A stretch of DNA of 55,144 bases from Gammaproteobacteria bacterium (GCA_029862125.1 JAOTXY010000015.1:1-55144); one strand, 5' to 3'. Positions 8,768 through 19,374 are shown, numbered from the stretch's first letter. Translations and numbers: made by a program. Notes: generated by a model not told the origin, from the sequence alone.

Positions 8768-9949
8768 ATGTCTAACGTCACCATGCGTGAAATGTTGGAA
8801 GCGGGCGTGCATTTCGGCCATCAAACCCGTTTCTGGAATCCTAAAATGGCTCCCTTTATTTTTGGCGAGCGCAACAAGATTCATATCATCAATCTCGAAC
8901 AAACCATGCCGTTGTGCAAGGACGCGGTCAATTACCTCGGTAAAATCGCTTCCAAGAAAGGCAAAGTCATGTTTGTCGGCACCAAGCGTGCTGCCAGCGA
9001 TTCAATCAAGGAGGAAGCACAGCGTTGTGGCATGCCTTTTGTCAATCATCGCTGGCTGGGTGGTATGTTAACCAACTTTAGAACTGTGCGCGCATCGATC
9101 AAGCGTCTCAAGGAACTTGAAGAGATGGCGGAGAGCAACAGCTACGAAAAAATAAACAAGAAAGAAATTCTGCAGTTATCGCGCGAACAGGAAAAACTGC
9201 ACAAAACGCTGGGCGGAATCAAGGAAATGGGTGGTTTACCCGATGTATTATTTGTAATTGATGTCGGCTTTGAAAAAATTGCCGTACAGGAAGCCGCCAA
9301 GCTCGGCATTCCGGTGGTTGGTATTGTCGATACTAATAATTCACCTGAAAACGTCGATTACATTGTGCCCGGCAACGATGATTCGATGCGTGCTATCAAG
9401 CTTTATACCAAGTTGGTGGCAGATGCGATCCTTGAAGGTAAACAGAGTATTGTCACCGGTGCCGATGGCGACGATGAACTCATCGAAATTGAAGAAGAGA
9501 AATCAGCCAAAACCAAATCCCCGGTAAAGGTTACCGCCCGCAAAGCTGCTCCTGAGAAACCGCCCGCAAGCGATGACGTAGATGCCGAACCAGGCGCGGT
9601 TGAAGCGCCTGTTGAAGCCGAAGTAGAAGCGGCCGCTGGCGCTGATGAAGTAACAGAGCAACCTGCTGCAGAAGCCGACAAGGAAGCCGCGGTAGCTGAT
9701 GAGGTTGCCGCAGCTCCAGAGAAGGCGACTGCGGAGAAGGCGACTGCCGAAACTGAAACAAAATCAGCGGCGACCAAAAAAGCAGCGGTGAAGAAATCAG
9801 CTACCAAGAAAGCGGCGACAAAAAAGACAGCGGTGAAGAAGGCCGCAACCAAGAAAGCGGCGACTAAAAAGGCAGCAGTGAAGAAAGCCGCAACCAAAAA
9901 GGCCGCGGTCAAGAAGGCAGCAGCGAAGAAGGCTGCCAGTAAAGATTAA
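8768..9949 (+). CDS. rpsB: 30S ribosomal protein S2 with long acidic and histone H1-like C-terminal extension
   Basis: Residues 1 to about 235 are a normal S2 ([18 protein letters not shown] start; [16 protein letters not shown]-type core), which joins the small subunit late and contacts S1. The protein then continues to 393 residues, against about 240-250 in typical S2. The extension has two parts: an Ala/Glu-rich acidic stretch (about 236-330), then 11 near-perfect pentads of the form A-[TVA]-K-K-[AST] plus ASKD (335-393). The tail resembles histone H1 and AlgP-like proteins and could bind RNA or DNA. The ATG has a GGAG site 6 bases upstream. It is followed by tsf after 42 bases. Confidence 0.97.
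   Translation: MSNVTMREMLEAGVHFGHQTRFWNPKMAPFIFGERNKIHIINLEQTMPLCKDAVNYLGKIASKKGKVMFVGTKRAASDSIKEEAQRCGMPFVNHRWLGGMLTNFRTVRASIKRLKELEEMAESNSYEKINKKEILQLSREQEKLHKTLGGIKEMGGLPDVLFVIDVGFEKIAVQEAAKLGIPVVGIVDTNNSPENVDYIVPGNDDSMRAIKLYTKLVADAILEGKQSIVTGADGDDELIEIEEEKSAKTKSPVKVTARKAAPEKPPASDDVDAEPGAVEAPVEAEVEAAAGADEVTEQPAAEADKEAAVADEVAAAPEKATAEKATAETETKSAATKKAAVKKSATKKAATKKTAVKKAATKKAATKKAAVKKAATKKAAVKKAAAKKAASKD
9770..9946 (+). repeat. Tandem 15-bp repeats encoding Lys/Ala pentads at the rpsB 3' end
   Basis: Eleven consecutive degenerate 15-base units encode [10 protein letters not shown]-type pentads, ending in ASKD. Codons vary between units (gcg/gca/gcc, aaa/aag), so the array is not a recent perfect duplication and seems kept for the protein sequence. 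Such arrays can gain or lose units by slippage. Confidence 0.85.
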
Positions 9950-9991
9950 TCTGGCACCTGTCTCTAGTAGCGGAAATCACGAGGTATTGAA

Positions 9992-10864
9992 GTGGCAATA
10001 ACAGCATCTCTAGTTAAAGAACTGCGCGAACGAACCGGTTCGGGCATGATGGAATGTAAAAAGGCATTGGTCGAAACGGACGGCGATATCGACGCGGCCG
10101 CGGAGCTCATGCGTAAATCCGGTGCGGCAAAGGCGGATAAAAAGGCCGGTCGTGTCGCGGCTGACGGGGCAATCAAGGCAATGGTCAGCGACGATGGTAA
10201 GACGGCTGTAATCCTTGAGATAAATTCTGAAACCGATTTTGTCGCCAAGGATGAAAATTTTCAGGCCTTCGCCGATGAGGTTTTAGCGACTGTCGCTCAG
10301 CACAAACCGGCATCTGTCGATGCGTTGGCTACAATGACCCTGGCAAGTGGACAGAGTGTCGAAGAAGCGCGGCAGACGCTGATCGCCAAGGTTGGTGAAA
10401 ATATCCAGGTACGACGATTTGAAATTCTGGAATCCAGCGCTTCAATTGCCTCTTACTTGCATGGAGCGCGTATTGGTGTGCTGGTTGATTCCAGTGCCGA
10501 CACCGATCTGGCGCGCGATATTGCCATGCACGTGGCGGCGGTAAATCCGCAATTTGTTGATCAGGATTCGGTACCGCCTGAATTTATCGAATCAGAAAAA
10601 TCGATTTTAGTTGCTCAGGCCGAGTCCAGCGGCAAGCCTGCTGAAATTATCGAAAAGATGATCCAGGGCAGGCTCGAAAAGTTGTTGGCAGAAGTGACCC
10701 TGCTGGGGCAACCTTTTGTCAAGGATCCTGATCAAAAGGTTGGCAAGCTGTTGTCGGATGCCGGGGCCTCGGTGACGGGTTTTATCCGTTACGAAGTGGG
10801 TGAAGGTATCGAGAAAAAGGTTGAAGACTTTGCCGCCGAAGTGGCATCACAGCTAAATGCATGA
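9992..10864 (+). CDS. tsf: Elongation factor Ts
   Basis: EF-Ts exchanges GDP for GTP on EF-Tu. The product has 290 residues, the normal length. The N-terminal UBA-like domain carries [13 protein letters not shown], equivalent to the conserved TGAGMMDCKKAL segment that touches EF-Tu. [12 protein letters not shown] follows near residue 77. The start is GTG at 9992, supported by GAGG at 9981-9984. The rpsB-tsf pair is closed by a strong terminator directly after the stop. Confidence 0.97.
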   Translation: MAITASLVKELRERTGSGMMECKKALVETDGDIDAAAELMRKSGAAKADKKAGRVAADGAIKAMVSDDGKTAVILEINSETDFVAKDENFQAFADEVLATVAQHKPASVDALATMTLASGQSVEEARQTLIAKVGENIQVRRFEILESSASIASYLHGARIGVLVDSSADTDLARDIAMHVAAVNPQFVDQDSVPPEFIESEKSILVAQAESSGKPAEIIEKMIQGRLEKLLAEVTLLGQPFVKDPDQKVGKLLSDAGASVTGFIRYEVGEGIEKKVEDFAAEVASQLNA

Positions 10865-10873
10865 AACTGGAAT

Positions 10874-10900
10874 AAGCCGCGATTTTCGCGGCTTTTTTTT
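10874..10900 (+). terminator. Rho-independent terminator after tsf
   Basis: AAGCCGCGA (10874-10882) pairs perfectly with TCGCGGCTT (10886-10894) across a 3-nt loop, followed by an uninterrupted run of T to 10900. This separates rpsB-tsf from the pyrH transcript. Confidence 0.93.
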
Positions 10901-10944
10901 GCCTGGCCTCCGTGCTGACAACTGCTTTAGTTTAATTATGGCCT

Positions 10945-10950
10945 TATAAT
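10945..10950 (+). promoter_or_regulatory. Perfect -10 element of a putative pyrH promoter
   Basis: TATAAT lies 45 bases after the tsf terminator and 100 bases before the chosen pyrH start. No good -35 is seen at 16-18 bases. The position between a terminator and a long co-directional gene run makes a promoter here likely. Confidence 0.4.
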
Positions 10951-11050
10951 GCCGCGACATTATCGATAAACTCCGCGCTTGCGGTCATTTGCCTTAGTTT
11001 TTGCGGAGTATATGAAGTCAAAAACCCCTGGAAGGGCAAAGCATAATCCT

Positions 11051-11782
11051 ATGACGACAATCAAACATAAACGCATTTTGATAAAGCTGAGCGGTGAAGC
11101 GTTGCTGGGCAGGTACGAATCGGGTATCGATCCGGAGATGATTGAAAAGCTCGCGCTTGAGTTAATCCAGTTACACGATAATGGGGTCGAAATCGGTTGC
11201 GTTGTCGGTGGTGGCAATTTAATGCGCGGGGCCAACCTGGCAGTAAACGGACTCGATCGTGTTACTGCTGATCATATGGGAATGCTGGCAACAGTAATGA
11301 ATGCTTTGGCACTGAATGACCAGATACAGCGACTTGGCGCCAGTTCTGCGGTCATGTCCGGTCTCGATATGCCACAGGTTTGTGAATTTTATAACCAACG
11401 CGATGCTCGTCGTCGTATCGGCGCCGGCGAGATTGTTATATTTGCTGCCGGCACCGGGAGCCCTTATTTTACGACCGACACCGGCGCCAGCCTGCGGGCA
11501 ATCGAAATTAAGGCCGATTTATTGATCAAGGCAACCAAGGTCGATGGAATTTACGACCGGGACCCGGTCAAACATGCCGACGCGGTGCGATATTTGCATC
11601 TGAATTTCGATCAGGCTATCGATCAACGCCTTGCGGTGATGGATGTTGCAGCGATGATTTTATGTAATGATAACGCGTTGGACCTGGTAGTTTGCGACAT
11701 CAATCAGCCAGGCGCTTTGATCGACCTGGCAAAAGGCAAACAGGTAGGAACCCGGGTTACCCGAAAAGAGGTAGAACAATGA
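11051..11782 (+). CDS. pyrH: UMP kinase
   Basis: PyrH phosphorylates UMP to UDP in pyrimidine nucleotide synthesis and is regulated by GTP and UTP in proteobacteria. The ATG at 11051 gives 243 residues. [14 protein letters not shown] is the ATP-binding start, GGGNLMRG the nucleotide loop, and [14 protein letters not shown] the kinase fold signature. An alternative ATG at 11012 with an adjacent GGAG (only 3 bases away) would add 13 residues not typical of the family. The stop overlaps frr by ATGA. It heads the block through lpxA. Confidence 0.96.
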   Translation: MTTIKHKRILIKLSGEALLGRYESGIDPEMIEKLALELIQLHDNGVEIGCVVGGGNLMRGANLAVNGLDRVTADHMGMLATVMNALALNDQIQRLGASSAVMSGLDMPQVCEFYNQRDARRRIGAGEIVIFAAGTGSPYFTTDTGASLRAIEIKADLLIKATKVDGIYDRDPVKHADAVRYLHLNFDQAIDQRLAVMDVAAMILCNDNALDLVVCDINQPGALIDLAKGKQVGTRVTRKEVEQ

Positions 11783-12336
11783 TAGAAGATATCAAGCAAG
11801 AAGCGCGCAATCGAATGAGCAAGAGCATCGAAGCCTTTAAAGCCGAGTTGAGCAAGATAAGAACCGGACGTGCTCACCCGAGCATTCTTAATCATATTAC
11901 GGTGGATTTTTATGGCAGCGAGGTCCCGGTGGGACAGGCTGCCAATATAACCGTGGAAGATGCGCGTACGCTAGCCGTTACACCCTGGGATAAAAGCATG
12001 GTGCCGGTGATAGAAAAGGCGATTATGACGTCGGACCTTGGGCTTAACCCGACCACGGCGGGCACCGTGGTTCGAGTACCCATGCCACCACTCACCGAGG
12101 AACGTCGCAAGGAACTGGTCAAGGTGGTCAGGGAACTGGCCGAAAATGCGCGCGTCGCGGTCAGAAATATCCGTCGAGACGGTAACAACGATTTAAAGAC
12201 CCTGTTGAAAGACAAGGATATTTCCGAGGATGAAGAACGACGTGGCGAAGACCTCGTGCAGCAGGTAACGGATCAGTCTACCGACGAAATCGAGTCGCTG
12301 CTGCAAACCAAAGAAAAAGAACTGATGGAGATTTGA
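11779..12336 (+). CDS. frr: Ribosome recycling factor
   Basis: RRF, with EF-G, splits post-termination ribosomes. The ATG at 11779 overlaps the pyrH stop, with GAGGT 7-11 bases upstream, and gives 185 residues, exactly the family length. [13 protein letters not shown] is the conserved helix-loop segment. [11 protein letters not shown] and NIRRDGN follow in the three-helix bundle. Confidence 0.97.
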   Translation: MIEDIKQEARNRMSKSIEAFKAELSKIRTGRAHPSILNHITVDFYGSEVPVGQAANITVEDARTLAVTPWDKSMVPVIEKAIMTSDLGLNPTTAGTVVRVPMPPLTEERRKELVKVVRELAENARVAVRNIRRDGNNDLKTLLKDKDISEDEERRGEDLVQQVTDQSTDEIESLLQTKEKELMEI

Positions 12337-12357
12337 TCACGGTATCGTTACGGGATC

Positions 12358-13098
12358 ATGACTTCGCAACCACAGGAATCGGTTCCCAGCCACGTTTGCA
12401 TCATCATGGACGGCAACGGGCGCTGGGCAAAGAAGAGATTGATGCCGCGTGGCTATGGGCATCGCCAGGGCGTCGAAACAACAAGGCGCGCAGTCGAGTT
12501 CTTTGCCAGTGCGGGAATCACGCATCTCACCCTGTTCGCATTCAGCAGTGAAAACTGGAATCGTCCCGACGAAGAAGTAAATGGTTTGATGGAACTATTC
12601 ATGCAGTCGTTGCAGAAATACACGAGTGAGTTGCACGAGAAAGGCATTCGCATTCGCTTTATCGGTAACCGCGCCATGTTTTCTGAAGACCTGCAACAGA
12701 AGATCAGCGAAACGGAGGTAATCACCGGCAACAACAGTGTCATGACCCTCAATATTGCGGCTAACTATGGCGGTCAATGGGATATCGTTAATGCCGCGCG
12801 GACCCTGGCCGAGCAGGTCAGCGAGGGCGAAATAACGTCTGCGCAAATCGATGAGCAGGTTTTCAGGCAGGAGCTGTCGCTGGGTGACAGTCCCGATCCC
12901 GATTTATTTATCCGCACCGGTGGCGAGCACAGGATCAGTAATTTCCTGCTATGGCAGCTCGCCTATGCAGAGTTCTATTTCTGTGACCAATTATGGCCGG
13001 ACTTTTCTGATAGTGATATGCGTGCCGCGTTAACAGAATACGCTCAAAGGCAGCGTCGCTATGGCAAAACGGGTGAGCAAATAGAGGCTGCAAACTAG
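12358..13098 (+). CDS. uppS: Undecaprenyl diphosphate synthase (cis-prenyltransferase)
   Basis: UppS adds eight isoprene units to farnesyl diphosphate to make the C55 carrier lipid for peptidoglycan and O-antigen. The product has 246 residues. MDGNGRWAKKR contains the catalytic Asp and the pyrophosphate-binding loop. FAFSSENW and RTGGEHRISNFLLWQ are signature segments of the family. It starts 21 bases after frr, and its stop shares a base with the cdsA GTG. Confidence 0.97.
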   Translation: MTSQPQESVPSHVCIIMDGNGRWAKKRLMPRGYGHRQGVETTRRAVEFFASAGITHLTLFAFSSENWNRPDEEVNGLMELFMQSLQKYTSELHEKGIRIRFIGNRAMFSEDLQQKISETEVITGNNSVMTLNIAANYGGQWDIVNAARTLAEQVSEGEITSAQIDEQVFRQELSLGDSPDPDLFIRTGGEHRISNFLLWQLAYAEFYFCDQLWPDFSDSDMRAALTEYAQRQRRYGKTGEQIEAAN

Positions 13099-13913
13099 TG
13101 CTTAAGCAGCGAATTATCACCGGGATTGTGCTCGCAATCGTGGTAATCGGCACTATTTTGATACCTAACACGCTCTGGGTCAGCATCCTGTTCGCGGGGA
13201 TGCTGTTTGCGGCGACCCGGGAAATGCTGATGCTCACGATCAAGCCGCCCGCTTTACCTGCCGCAATAGCCTCGGGCCTGTTTGTCTTGCTCTTCTGGTG
13301 GTCACTGGGGCTGGTTAATCCACTGTTGATATACTGGCAGTCACTGGCGGGCCTGGTGCTCTGGGTACTGATTACCTTTGCATTGATTGCTTATCGCCAC
13401 AGTGGAAATTTGCCGCTGATAGCGCGTATCCTCTTACTCGGATTGGGATTGGACCTGTTGTGGATCTGCGTGCATGGCCTCATTTACCTGCATTACGTCT
13501 ATGGCGGTGAAATGCTGCTCTACCTGTTTAGCATCGTCTGGATAGCCGACATTGGTGCCTATTTCAGCGGTCGGCGCTTTGGCAAACGAAAACTGGCAGC
13601 GGCCATCAGTCCGGGCAAGACCTGGGAAGGTTTTTACGGCGGTCAGGTTGCAAACCTGATATGGATAGTCTGTATCTATCAGATTGGTTCGGGCTGGGGA
13701 TTCGGCTGGGTCCAGTTTTTCCTGATAAGTGTAGCGACTTCGCTGATATCGGTGGTGGGAGATTTATTTGAAAGCATCCTCAAGCGAGAAGCTGGCGTCA
13801 AAGATAGCGGCAGGTTACTGCCTGGACATGGTGGTGTGCTGGATCGCATCGATAGCGTTATTGCAGCGTCACCCGTGTTTGTTGCTGGAACCTTTCTGGC
13901 GGGTTCGTTGTGA
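13098..13913 (+). CDS. cdsA: Phosphatidate cytidylyltransferase
   Basis: CdsA is an inner-membrane enzyme making CDP-diacylglycerol from phosphatidate and CTP. The product has 271 residues with about eight hydrophobic segments. The C-terminal signature [20 protein letters not shown], continuing into GVLDRID, fits the family pattern completely. The start is GTG at 13098, overlapping the uppS stop by one base. Its TGA overlaps the dxr GTG. Confidence 0.96.
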   Translation: MLKQRIITGIVLAIVVIGTILIPNTLWVSILFAGMLFAATREMLMLTIKPPALPAAIASGLFVLLFWWSLGLVNPLLIYWQSLAGLVLWVLITFALIAYRHSGNLPLIARILLLGLGLDLLWICVHGLIYLHYVYGGEMLLYLFSIVWIADIGAYFSGRRFGKRKLAAAISPGKTWEGFYGGQVANLIWIVCIYQIGSGWGFGWVQFFLISVATSLISVVGDLFESILKREAGVKDSGRLLPGHGGVLDRIDSVIAASPVFVAGTFLAGSL

Positions 13914-15085
13914 AGCAAATTACGATGCTTGGTGCAACCGGATCAATCGGGCAGTCAACGCTCGATATCGTCGCCCGTCACCCTGATCGATACTCCCTCT
14001 ACGCACTTACCGCGAATAACAACCATCAGAAAATGCTGCAATTGTGTCGCCAGTTCACGCCGCGTTTCGCCGTGATGCGTGATGTAGAAAGTGCGCAAAT
14101 TCTGCAGCAGGAAATCCACGATCTGCCCACGGAGGTTCTGGCCGGTGAAACCGCCCTGGCTGAAGTGGCTGCTGCAGATGGAGTCGATATTGTCGTTGCT
14201 GCCATTGTCGGTGCGGTTGGATTGATGCCAACACTGGCCGCGGTTCGTGCCGGCAAGCGCATATTGCTCGCGAATAAGGAAGCCCTGGTGATGGCGGGCG
14301 CCTTGTTCATTGATGAGGTTGTGCAATACGGCGCCGAGCTGTTACCGGTTGATAGCGAGCATAATGCAATTTTTCAATGCCTGCCGCCAGGATCTATCGG
14401 CAAAAGCGTGGGCGCGAAGGGGGTACGTAAAATAATCCTCACCGGCTCGGGTGGACCATTTCGGGATATTGATGTTGAATCCCTTGATGGTGTCACTCCG
14501 GAACAGGCCTGCGCCCATCCTAACTGGGACATGGGGCCTAAAATTTCCGTAGATTCGGCTACCATGATGAACAAGGGACTTGAATTGATCGAGGCCTGCT
14601 GGATGTTTGCTGTAGACCAGGGAGATGTTGAAATTTTGTTACATCGACAAAGCATTGTTCACTCGATGGTTGCGTATAATGATGGCTCGGTAATCGCGCA
14701 AATGGGAAATCCGGATATGCGCACACCCATAGCCAATGCATTGGCCTGGCCGGACCGTATTGAAAGCGGGGTTGAACCATTGGACTTGTTGCAGGTGAGC
14801 CAATTAGACTTCACACTCGCCGACGAGGAGCGCTACCCATGCCTTAAGCTGGCGCGTGAGGCATGGCGCCAGGGCGGTACCAGCATGACGGTACTAAATG
14901 CTGCCAACGAGGTTGCGGTTGAACATTTTTTAAGCAGAAAGATCAAATTTACCGAGATTCCGAGATTGATTACCAAAGTCATGGAACAATCCACAATTGA
15001 ACCGGCCGAAGAACTGGACAGTATTATGCGAGCAGATTTTAATGCGCGTGAACTGGCGCGCCGGCTAGTTGAACTGGGGACCTGA
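13910..15085 (+). CDS. dxr: 1-deoxy-D-xylulose 5-phosphate reductoisomerase
   Basis: Dxr makes 2-C-methyl-D-erythritol 4-phosphate, the committed step of the non-mevalonate isoprenoid pathway, using NADPH. The product has 391 residues. [13 protein letters not shown] is the NADPH site, [12 protein letters not shown] the linker, and [14 protein letters not shown] the metal and substrate region. Start GTG at 13910 in a GTGA overlap with cdsA. It supplies precursors that UppS, two genes upstream, later uses. Confidence 0.97.
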   Translation: MKQITMLGATGSIGQSTLDIVARHPDRYSLYALTANNNHQKMLQLCRQFTPRFAVMRDVESAQILQQEIHDLPTEVLAGETALAEVAAADGVDIVVAAIVGAVGLMPTLAAVRAGKRILLANKEALVMAGALFIDEVVQYGAELLPVDSEHNAIFQCLPPGSIGKSVGAKGVRKIILTGSGGPFRDIDVESLDGVTPEQACAHPNWDMGPKISVDSATMMNKGLELIEACWMFAVDQGDVEILLHRQSIVHSMVAYNDGSVIAQMGNPDMRTPIANALAWPDRIESGVEPLDLLQVSQLDFTLADEERYPCLKLAREAWRQGGTSMTVLNAANEVAVEHFLSRKIKFTEIPRLITKVMEQSTIEPAEELDSIMRADFNARELARRLVELGT

Positions 15086-15090
15086 ATATT

Positions 15091-16470
15091 ATGGATTTTC
15101 TCAACCTTATTTACAGCATTCTCGCCTTTATAGTGGCCATTGGAGTACTGGTCACGGTGCACGAATTTGGCCATTTCTGGGTTGCGCGCAAGCTCGGTGT
15201 CAAGGTATTGCGATTTTCGGTGGGTTTTGGCAAGCCGTTATGGTTGAGGAAAGCGGGTGCAGATGAAACCGAGTACGTCATAGCCACGATACCATTTGGT
15301 GGTTATGTCAAGATGCTGGACGAACGCGAGGGCGAGGTCGCAGAACATGAACTCGAGCGCGCCTTTAATCGCAAGCCATTATGGCGTCGGTTCGCGATCG
15401 TGGCGGCTGGACCGATATTTAACTTCCTGTTTGCCATTGTTGCTTACTACCTGATTTTCCTGGTGGGAGTGAACGGTGTAAAACCGGTAATCGGGGAAAT
15501 CAACAATCCCAGCCCTGCCTATACAGCTGGCGTTCAGCAAGGCGATCTTATACTCGCGGTCAATGGAGTCGAGACCCGGAGTTGGGAACGTGCCCGTTTT
15601 GCCATGTTGGAAGAATCGGTAAGCGCAGACCAGATCGTCTTGAGAGTGCAGGACCAGGATTTACAAATCCTGGATAAGATGATCGATATCAGCGACTTGG
15701 AATTGTTGCAGGAAGAGCAGATTGATTTAATGCGTGACCTGGGGTTGTCTACCTGGAGGCCGAAGATCGCGCCTGTTATCGCCGAAGTGCTGCCTGACGG
15801 TGCCGCACAGGAGGCCGGCCTGAATGCGGAAGACAAAATTTTATCGCTCGATGAAACTACCATCGAAAGTGCCCACCAGTGGGTCACGATTATTCGTGAT
15901 AATGCCGGCGTCGAAATGCGGCTCAGGGTACTCCGGGAAGGGGAGGAACTTGGGTTGAGAATAACGCCGCGAACGCGCAACGAAGCGGGAGAGACATTTG
16001 GCTACATCGGCGTGCGCAATCGGGTCGATATTCCCGAGTCGATTCGTCGCGAAATGATGGTTACCGAGCGTTACGGGCCGCTGGAGGGTATGGCGGAAGC
16101 CCTGAACAAAACCTGGGGTATGACCTGGCTTACACTTCGGGTACTGGGTAAGCTCGTAATCGGAGAGGCCAGCGTCAGAAACCTGAGTGGTCCGATTACT
16201 ATCGCCCACTATGCCGGTATATCAGCTCGCATCGGATTAGAGCCTTTCCTGGGTTTCCTCGCGATCATCAGTATCAGCCTGGGTGTTTTAAACCTGTTAC
16301 CGGTGCCGATGCTTGATGGTGGTCACCTGTTTTACTACCTGGTCGAAGCGATAAAGGGCAGTCCAGTGTCAGAGGCAACCGAGATTATCGGCCAAAAGAT
16401 TGGTATTTTGCTTTTGTTTTGCCTGATGTCGATTGCCATTTATAACGATTTACTGCGCCTGGTAGAGTAA
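15091..16470 (+). CDS. rseP: Site-2 regulated intramembrane metalloprotease RseP
   Basis: RseP cleaves the anti-sigma factor RseA in the membrane during the envelope stress response and clears signal peptides. The product has 459 residues. Zinc motif HEFGH is at residues 24-28 in the first membrane helix. Two PDZ-like regions follow (NPSPAYTAGVQQGD; LPDGAAQEAGLNAEDK). The third zinc ligand sits in NLLPVPMLDGGH near the C-terminus. It begins 5 bases after dxr and is followed directly by bamA, the substrate class whose misfolding triggers the pathway. Confidence 0.97.
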   Translation: MDFLNLIYSILAFIVAIGVLVTVHEFGHFWVARKLGVKVLRFSVGFGKPLWLRKAGADETEYVIATIPFGGYVKMLDEREGEVAEHELERAFNRKPLWRRFAIVAAGPIFNFLFAIVAYYLIFLVGVNGVKPVIGEINNPSPAYTAGVQQGDLILAVNGVETRSWERARFAMLEESVSADQIVLRVQDQDLQILDKMIDISDLELLQEEQIDLMRDLGLSTWRPKIAPVIAEVLPDGAAQEAGLNAEDKILSLDETTIESAHQWVTIIRDNAGVEMRLRVLREGEELGLRITPRTRNEAGETFGYIGVRNRVDIPESIRREMMVTERYGPLEGMAEALNKTWGMTWLTLRVLGKLVIGEASVRNLSGPITIAHYAGISARIGLEPFLGFLAIISISLGVLNLLPVPMLDGGHLFYYLVEAIKGSPVSEATEIIGQKIGILLLFCLMSIAIYNDLLRLVE

Positions 16471-16472
16471 TT

Positions 16473-18782
16473 TTGAGAACTTTTATCCGGGTCAGTGCGT
16501 TGGCACTGTGGTTAGTACCATGCTGGGCGCAGGCCGACAGCTTTGTTGTCGATAGCATAGAGGTTATTGGTAACAAGAAAATAACCATAGGCACCGTTTT
16601 CAGCTATCTGCCGATAAACGTCGGCGAGTCACTCGATACAGAGCGCACACCCGAACTCATCCGTGAACTTTATTCAACCGGTTTCTTTGACGATATTGAG
16701 TTGATGAGACGCGATAATACTTTGGTTATCAAGGTCGTTGAGCGACCTTCGATTGCAGAAGTCAATTTTGAAGGTAACGAAGATATCGAGGATGAGGCGC
16801 TGGAGCAGGCACTAGACCAGGTCGGTATGTCCAAGGGCAGAATTTTCAATGAAAACCAACTCGAAAAACTTGAGCTAGAGTTGCAGCAGATTTATTACTC
16901 ACTTGGAAAATATGCCGCTCGAATCGAAGCCAACTGGCGCGATCTGGATGAGGGTCGCGTGGCGATAGATATCAACATATCCGAAGGAATTTCTGCAACC
17001 ATAAAATCAATCAATATCACCGGTAACCAAACCTACGATGAGGACGAGTTACTCGATTCATTCGAGCTCGAGCCCTCCAGTGCGGGTATGTTCGCTGCTG
17101 ATGAGTACTCCAGTACCCGGTTATCTGCTGATCTGGAGTCACTGAAATCATTTTATCTCGATCGAGGTTTTATCCAGTTCGAAGTTATTTCTCAACAGAT
17201 CACCATTAGCCCGGATCGGAAGGACATCAGTATTGCTATCAGTATTCGCGAGGGTGAGCAGTACGTGATGAGCAAGATGGAAATTGGTGGGGAGCTGGTT
17301 GTCGATGCGGAGGAGCTGCGAGCCCTGATTAGTTTCCGCGAAGGTGAAATTTTTTCGCGCAAGAAAATTAATAGAGTAATCGAGTCTATGCAAAAACGCC
17401 TGGGTGAAGACGGCTATGCGTTCGCCCAGGTCAGGGTTGCAAATGAAATCGATGAACTGAATAAAACGGTTCAATTGCGTTTCATAATAGTGCCGGGTAA
17501 AAAAATGCGAATTCGCTATATCAGTTTTAGCGGCAACGAGAAAACCAACAATACCGTGCTTCGCAGAGAAATGCGTCAGTTCGAAGGGGAGATGTTTCAG
17601 CGTTCAAAATTCGACCGTTCGAAAATCCGATTACAACGGCTAAACTACCTTGGAGCAGTTAACCTCAGTTTGAAAAAAGTACCCGATACAGACGACCAGG
17701 TGGATATCGAAGTCGCAGTGACTGAACGTTTTTCGGGCAACTTGAATCTCGGTATTGGCTATTCCCAGAACCAGGGCGCCATCTTAAATCTTGGATTTGC
17801 GCATGATAATATTTTTGGTAGCGGTAATTCGCTTTCGTTTACGTTTGATAATTCTGCCGCCACGCAGCGTTACTCTTTCAAATACAGAAATCCCTATTAT
17901 ACGCCAGATGGGATCAGTCGAGGCTTCAACTTCAGTTTCACCGAAACCGATTCATCAGAAAACAATACCAGTAACTACCTGATCGACCGTATCAATCTGT
18001 CTATCGACTATGGTATTCCGTTATCAGAATTCAATACCCTCAGGCTTGAGCTCGGTGTTTTACAGAATCGGCTCAATACCACCAGCGAATCAGCAGACGA
18101 GGTGTACGATTTTTTGATTGACAACAGTGACGAATTCGATGAATCGACACCACGATCTGAAATTGACGGTGATGAATTTAATACCCTGTTCGGGGCGATA
18201 AGCTTAGGCAAGGACACTCGTAACCGGAGAATTTTTGCCACCTCGGGGTCTTTAAACAGTATTAATCTTGAGATCCATGGCGGAGATCTGGAATATTATA
18301 AAACCAGGTACCTGCATCAAACAGCATACGCTTTATCCGATACTTTCACACTTTCCCTTAAAGGCAGGGTTGGGTACGGAGACGGTTACGGGGATACCAA
18401 CGATTTACCAATATACGAAAAGTATACCGCGGGTGGCGTACGTTCTGTCAGGGGCTACGAGTTTAACAGCCTGGGCCCTTTGGATAGCACCGGTGATCCC
18501 TTTGGCGGGAATCTACAGGTGATTACAACCGCGGAGGTATTGTTTCCGCTCGAGTGGTTGGGCAGTTCAGAAACCTTCAGGCTTGGGGTATACTTCGATG
18601 CCGGGAATGTGTTCGCCGATGCCGACTCTTTCGAGACGGACGAGTTAAGACAATCGGTCGGCTTGTCGGCTAAATGGTATTCGATTATTGGGCCGATAGA
18701 GTTCAGCTATGCGTTTCCGGTTAATGATGTTTCGGGCGATGATACCCAGGAATTTCAGTTCTCACTTGGAGCGAGGTTTTAG
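16473..18782 (+). CDS. bamA: Outer membrane protein assembly factor BamA
   Basis: BamA inserts beta-barrel proteins into the outer membrane. The product has 769 residues. A signal peptide ends near WAQA-DS (about residue 22). Five POTRA repeats follow to about residue 420 (for example IKSINITGNQTYDEDELL and IRYISFSGNEKTNN). The C-terminal barrel contains the conserved VRGYE loop motif and ends in Phe. The best start is TTG at 16473, 2 bases after rseP; the signal peptide begins there and no nearby ATG fits. Confidence 0.97.
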   Translation: MRTFIRVSALALWLVPCWAQADSFVVDSIEVIGNKKITIGTVFSYLPINVGESLDTERTPELIRELYSTGFFDDIELMRRDNTLVIKVVERPSIAEVNFEGNEDIEDEALEQALDQVGMSKGRIFNENQLEKLELELQQIYYSLGKYAARIEANWRDLDEGRVAIDINISEGISATIKSINITGNQTYDEDELLDSFELEPSSAGMFAADEYSSTRLSADLESLKSFYLDRGFIQFEVISQQITISPDRKDISIAISIREGEQYVMSKMEIGGELVVDAEELRALISFREGEIFSRKKINRVIESMQKRLGEDGYAFAQVRVANEIDELNKTVQLRFIIVPGKKMRIRYISFSGNEKTNNTVLRREMRQFEGEMFQRSKFDRSKIRLQRLNYLGAVNLSLKKVPDTDDQVDIEVAVTERFSGNLNLGIGYSQNQGAILNLGFAHDNIFGSGNSLSFTFDNSAATQRYSFKYRNPYYTPDGISRGFNFSFTETDSSENNTSNYLIDRINLSIDYGIPLSEFNTLRLELGVLQNRLNTTSESADEVYDFLIDNSDEFDESTPRSEIDGDEFNTLFGAISLGKDTRNRRIFATSGSLNSINLEIHGGDLEYYKTRYLHQTAYALSDTFTLSLKGRVGYGDGYGDTNDLPIYEKYTAGGVRSVRGYEFNSLGPLDSTGDPFGGNLQVITTAEVLFPLEWLGSSETFRLGVYFDAGNVFADADSFETDELRQSVGLSAKWYSIIGPIEFSYAFPVNDVSGDDTQEFQFSLGARF

Positions 18783-18790
18783 AGAATACA

Positions 18791-19321
18791 TTGGACAGGT
18801 TAACGCACTTATTCCTCATATTGCTATTTCTGGCTATATTTCAACCGGCATCGGCCCAGGAGCCGGCTTACAAAATCGGCTTTGTGAATACGGCGCGAGT
18901 GCTAAAAGAAGCGCCGCAGGCACGTAAAGTCGAAGAACGCCTCAAAGCGGAGTTTGAACCACGCGAAGCCCAGTTAAAGCGAAAACGCCAGGAAATCCTC
19001 ACAATGGAAGATCAATTGAAGACGGATAAGAGTCTAAGTGCTAACGAACGTCGTAAAGTAGAACGTGAAATCAGGCTCAAGGTCAGCCAGTTAAAATTTC
19101 TCGAGCAGGAATTTCGCGAGGATCAGAATCTGCGTCGCAATGAAGAGATCCGCGAATTGCAACAGGTTATTTCCAAGATATTAAAAATGCAGGGTGATAA
19201 TGACAAGTTCGACCTGATACTGACCGAAGGTGTCAGCTATGTTTCTGATCGAATAGATATCACTGCGCAGACGATCGAGATGTTAAAACAACTTGCAGAT
19301 TCCGGCGAAGAAACGCAGTAG
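18791..19321 (+). CDS. skp: Periplasmic chaperone Skp (OmpH family)
   Basis: Skp is a trimeric periplasmic holdase that delivers unfolded outer-membrane proteins to BamA. The product has 176 residues: a signal peptide ending FQPASA-QE, then KIGFVNTARVLKEAPQA, the family core, and a long highly charged coiled coil (the tentacles). Start is TTG at 18791, 8 bases after bamA. Gene order bamA-skp-lpxD is conserved in gammaproteobacteria. Confidence 0.93.
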   Translation: MDRLTHLFLILLFLAIFQPASAQEPAYKIGFVNTARVLKEAPQARKVEERLKAEFEPREAQLKRKRQEILTMEDQLKTDKSLSANERRKVEREIRLKVSQLKFLEQEFREDQNLRRNEEIRELQQVISKILKMQGDNDKFDLILTEGVSYVSDRIDITAQTIEMLKQLADSGEETQ

Positions 19322-19374
19322 CTTTCGCTATCCCTTTTTACTGATACTACGCCAACTCCAGACGCCAACAGATC

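Noticed and set aside
9403..9912. A 169-codon open frame antisense to the rpsB tail
   Set aside because: It is the low-complexity Ala/Phe/Val shadow of the Lys/Ala repeats, has no family similarity and lies inside a clear gene.
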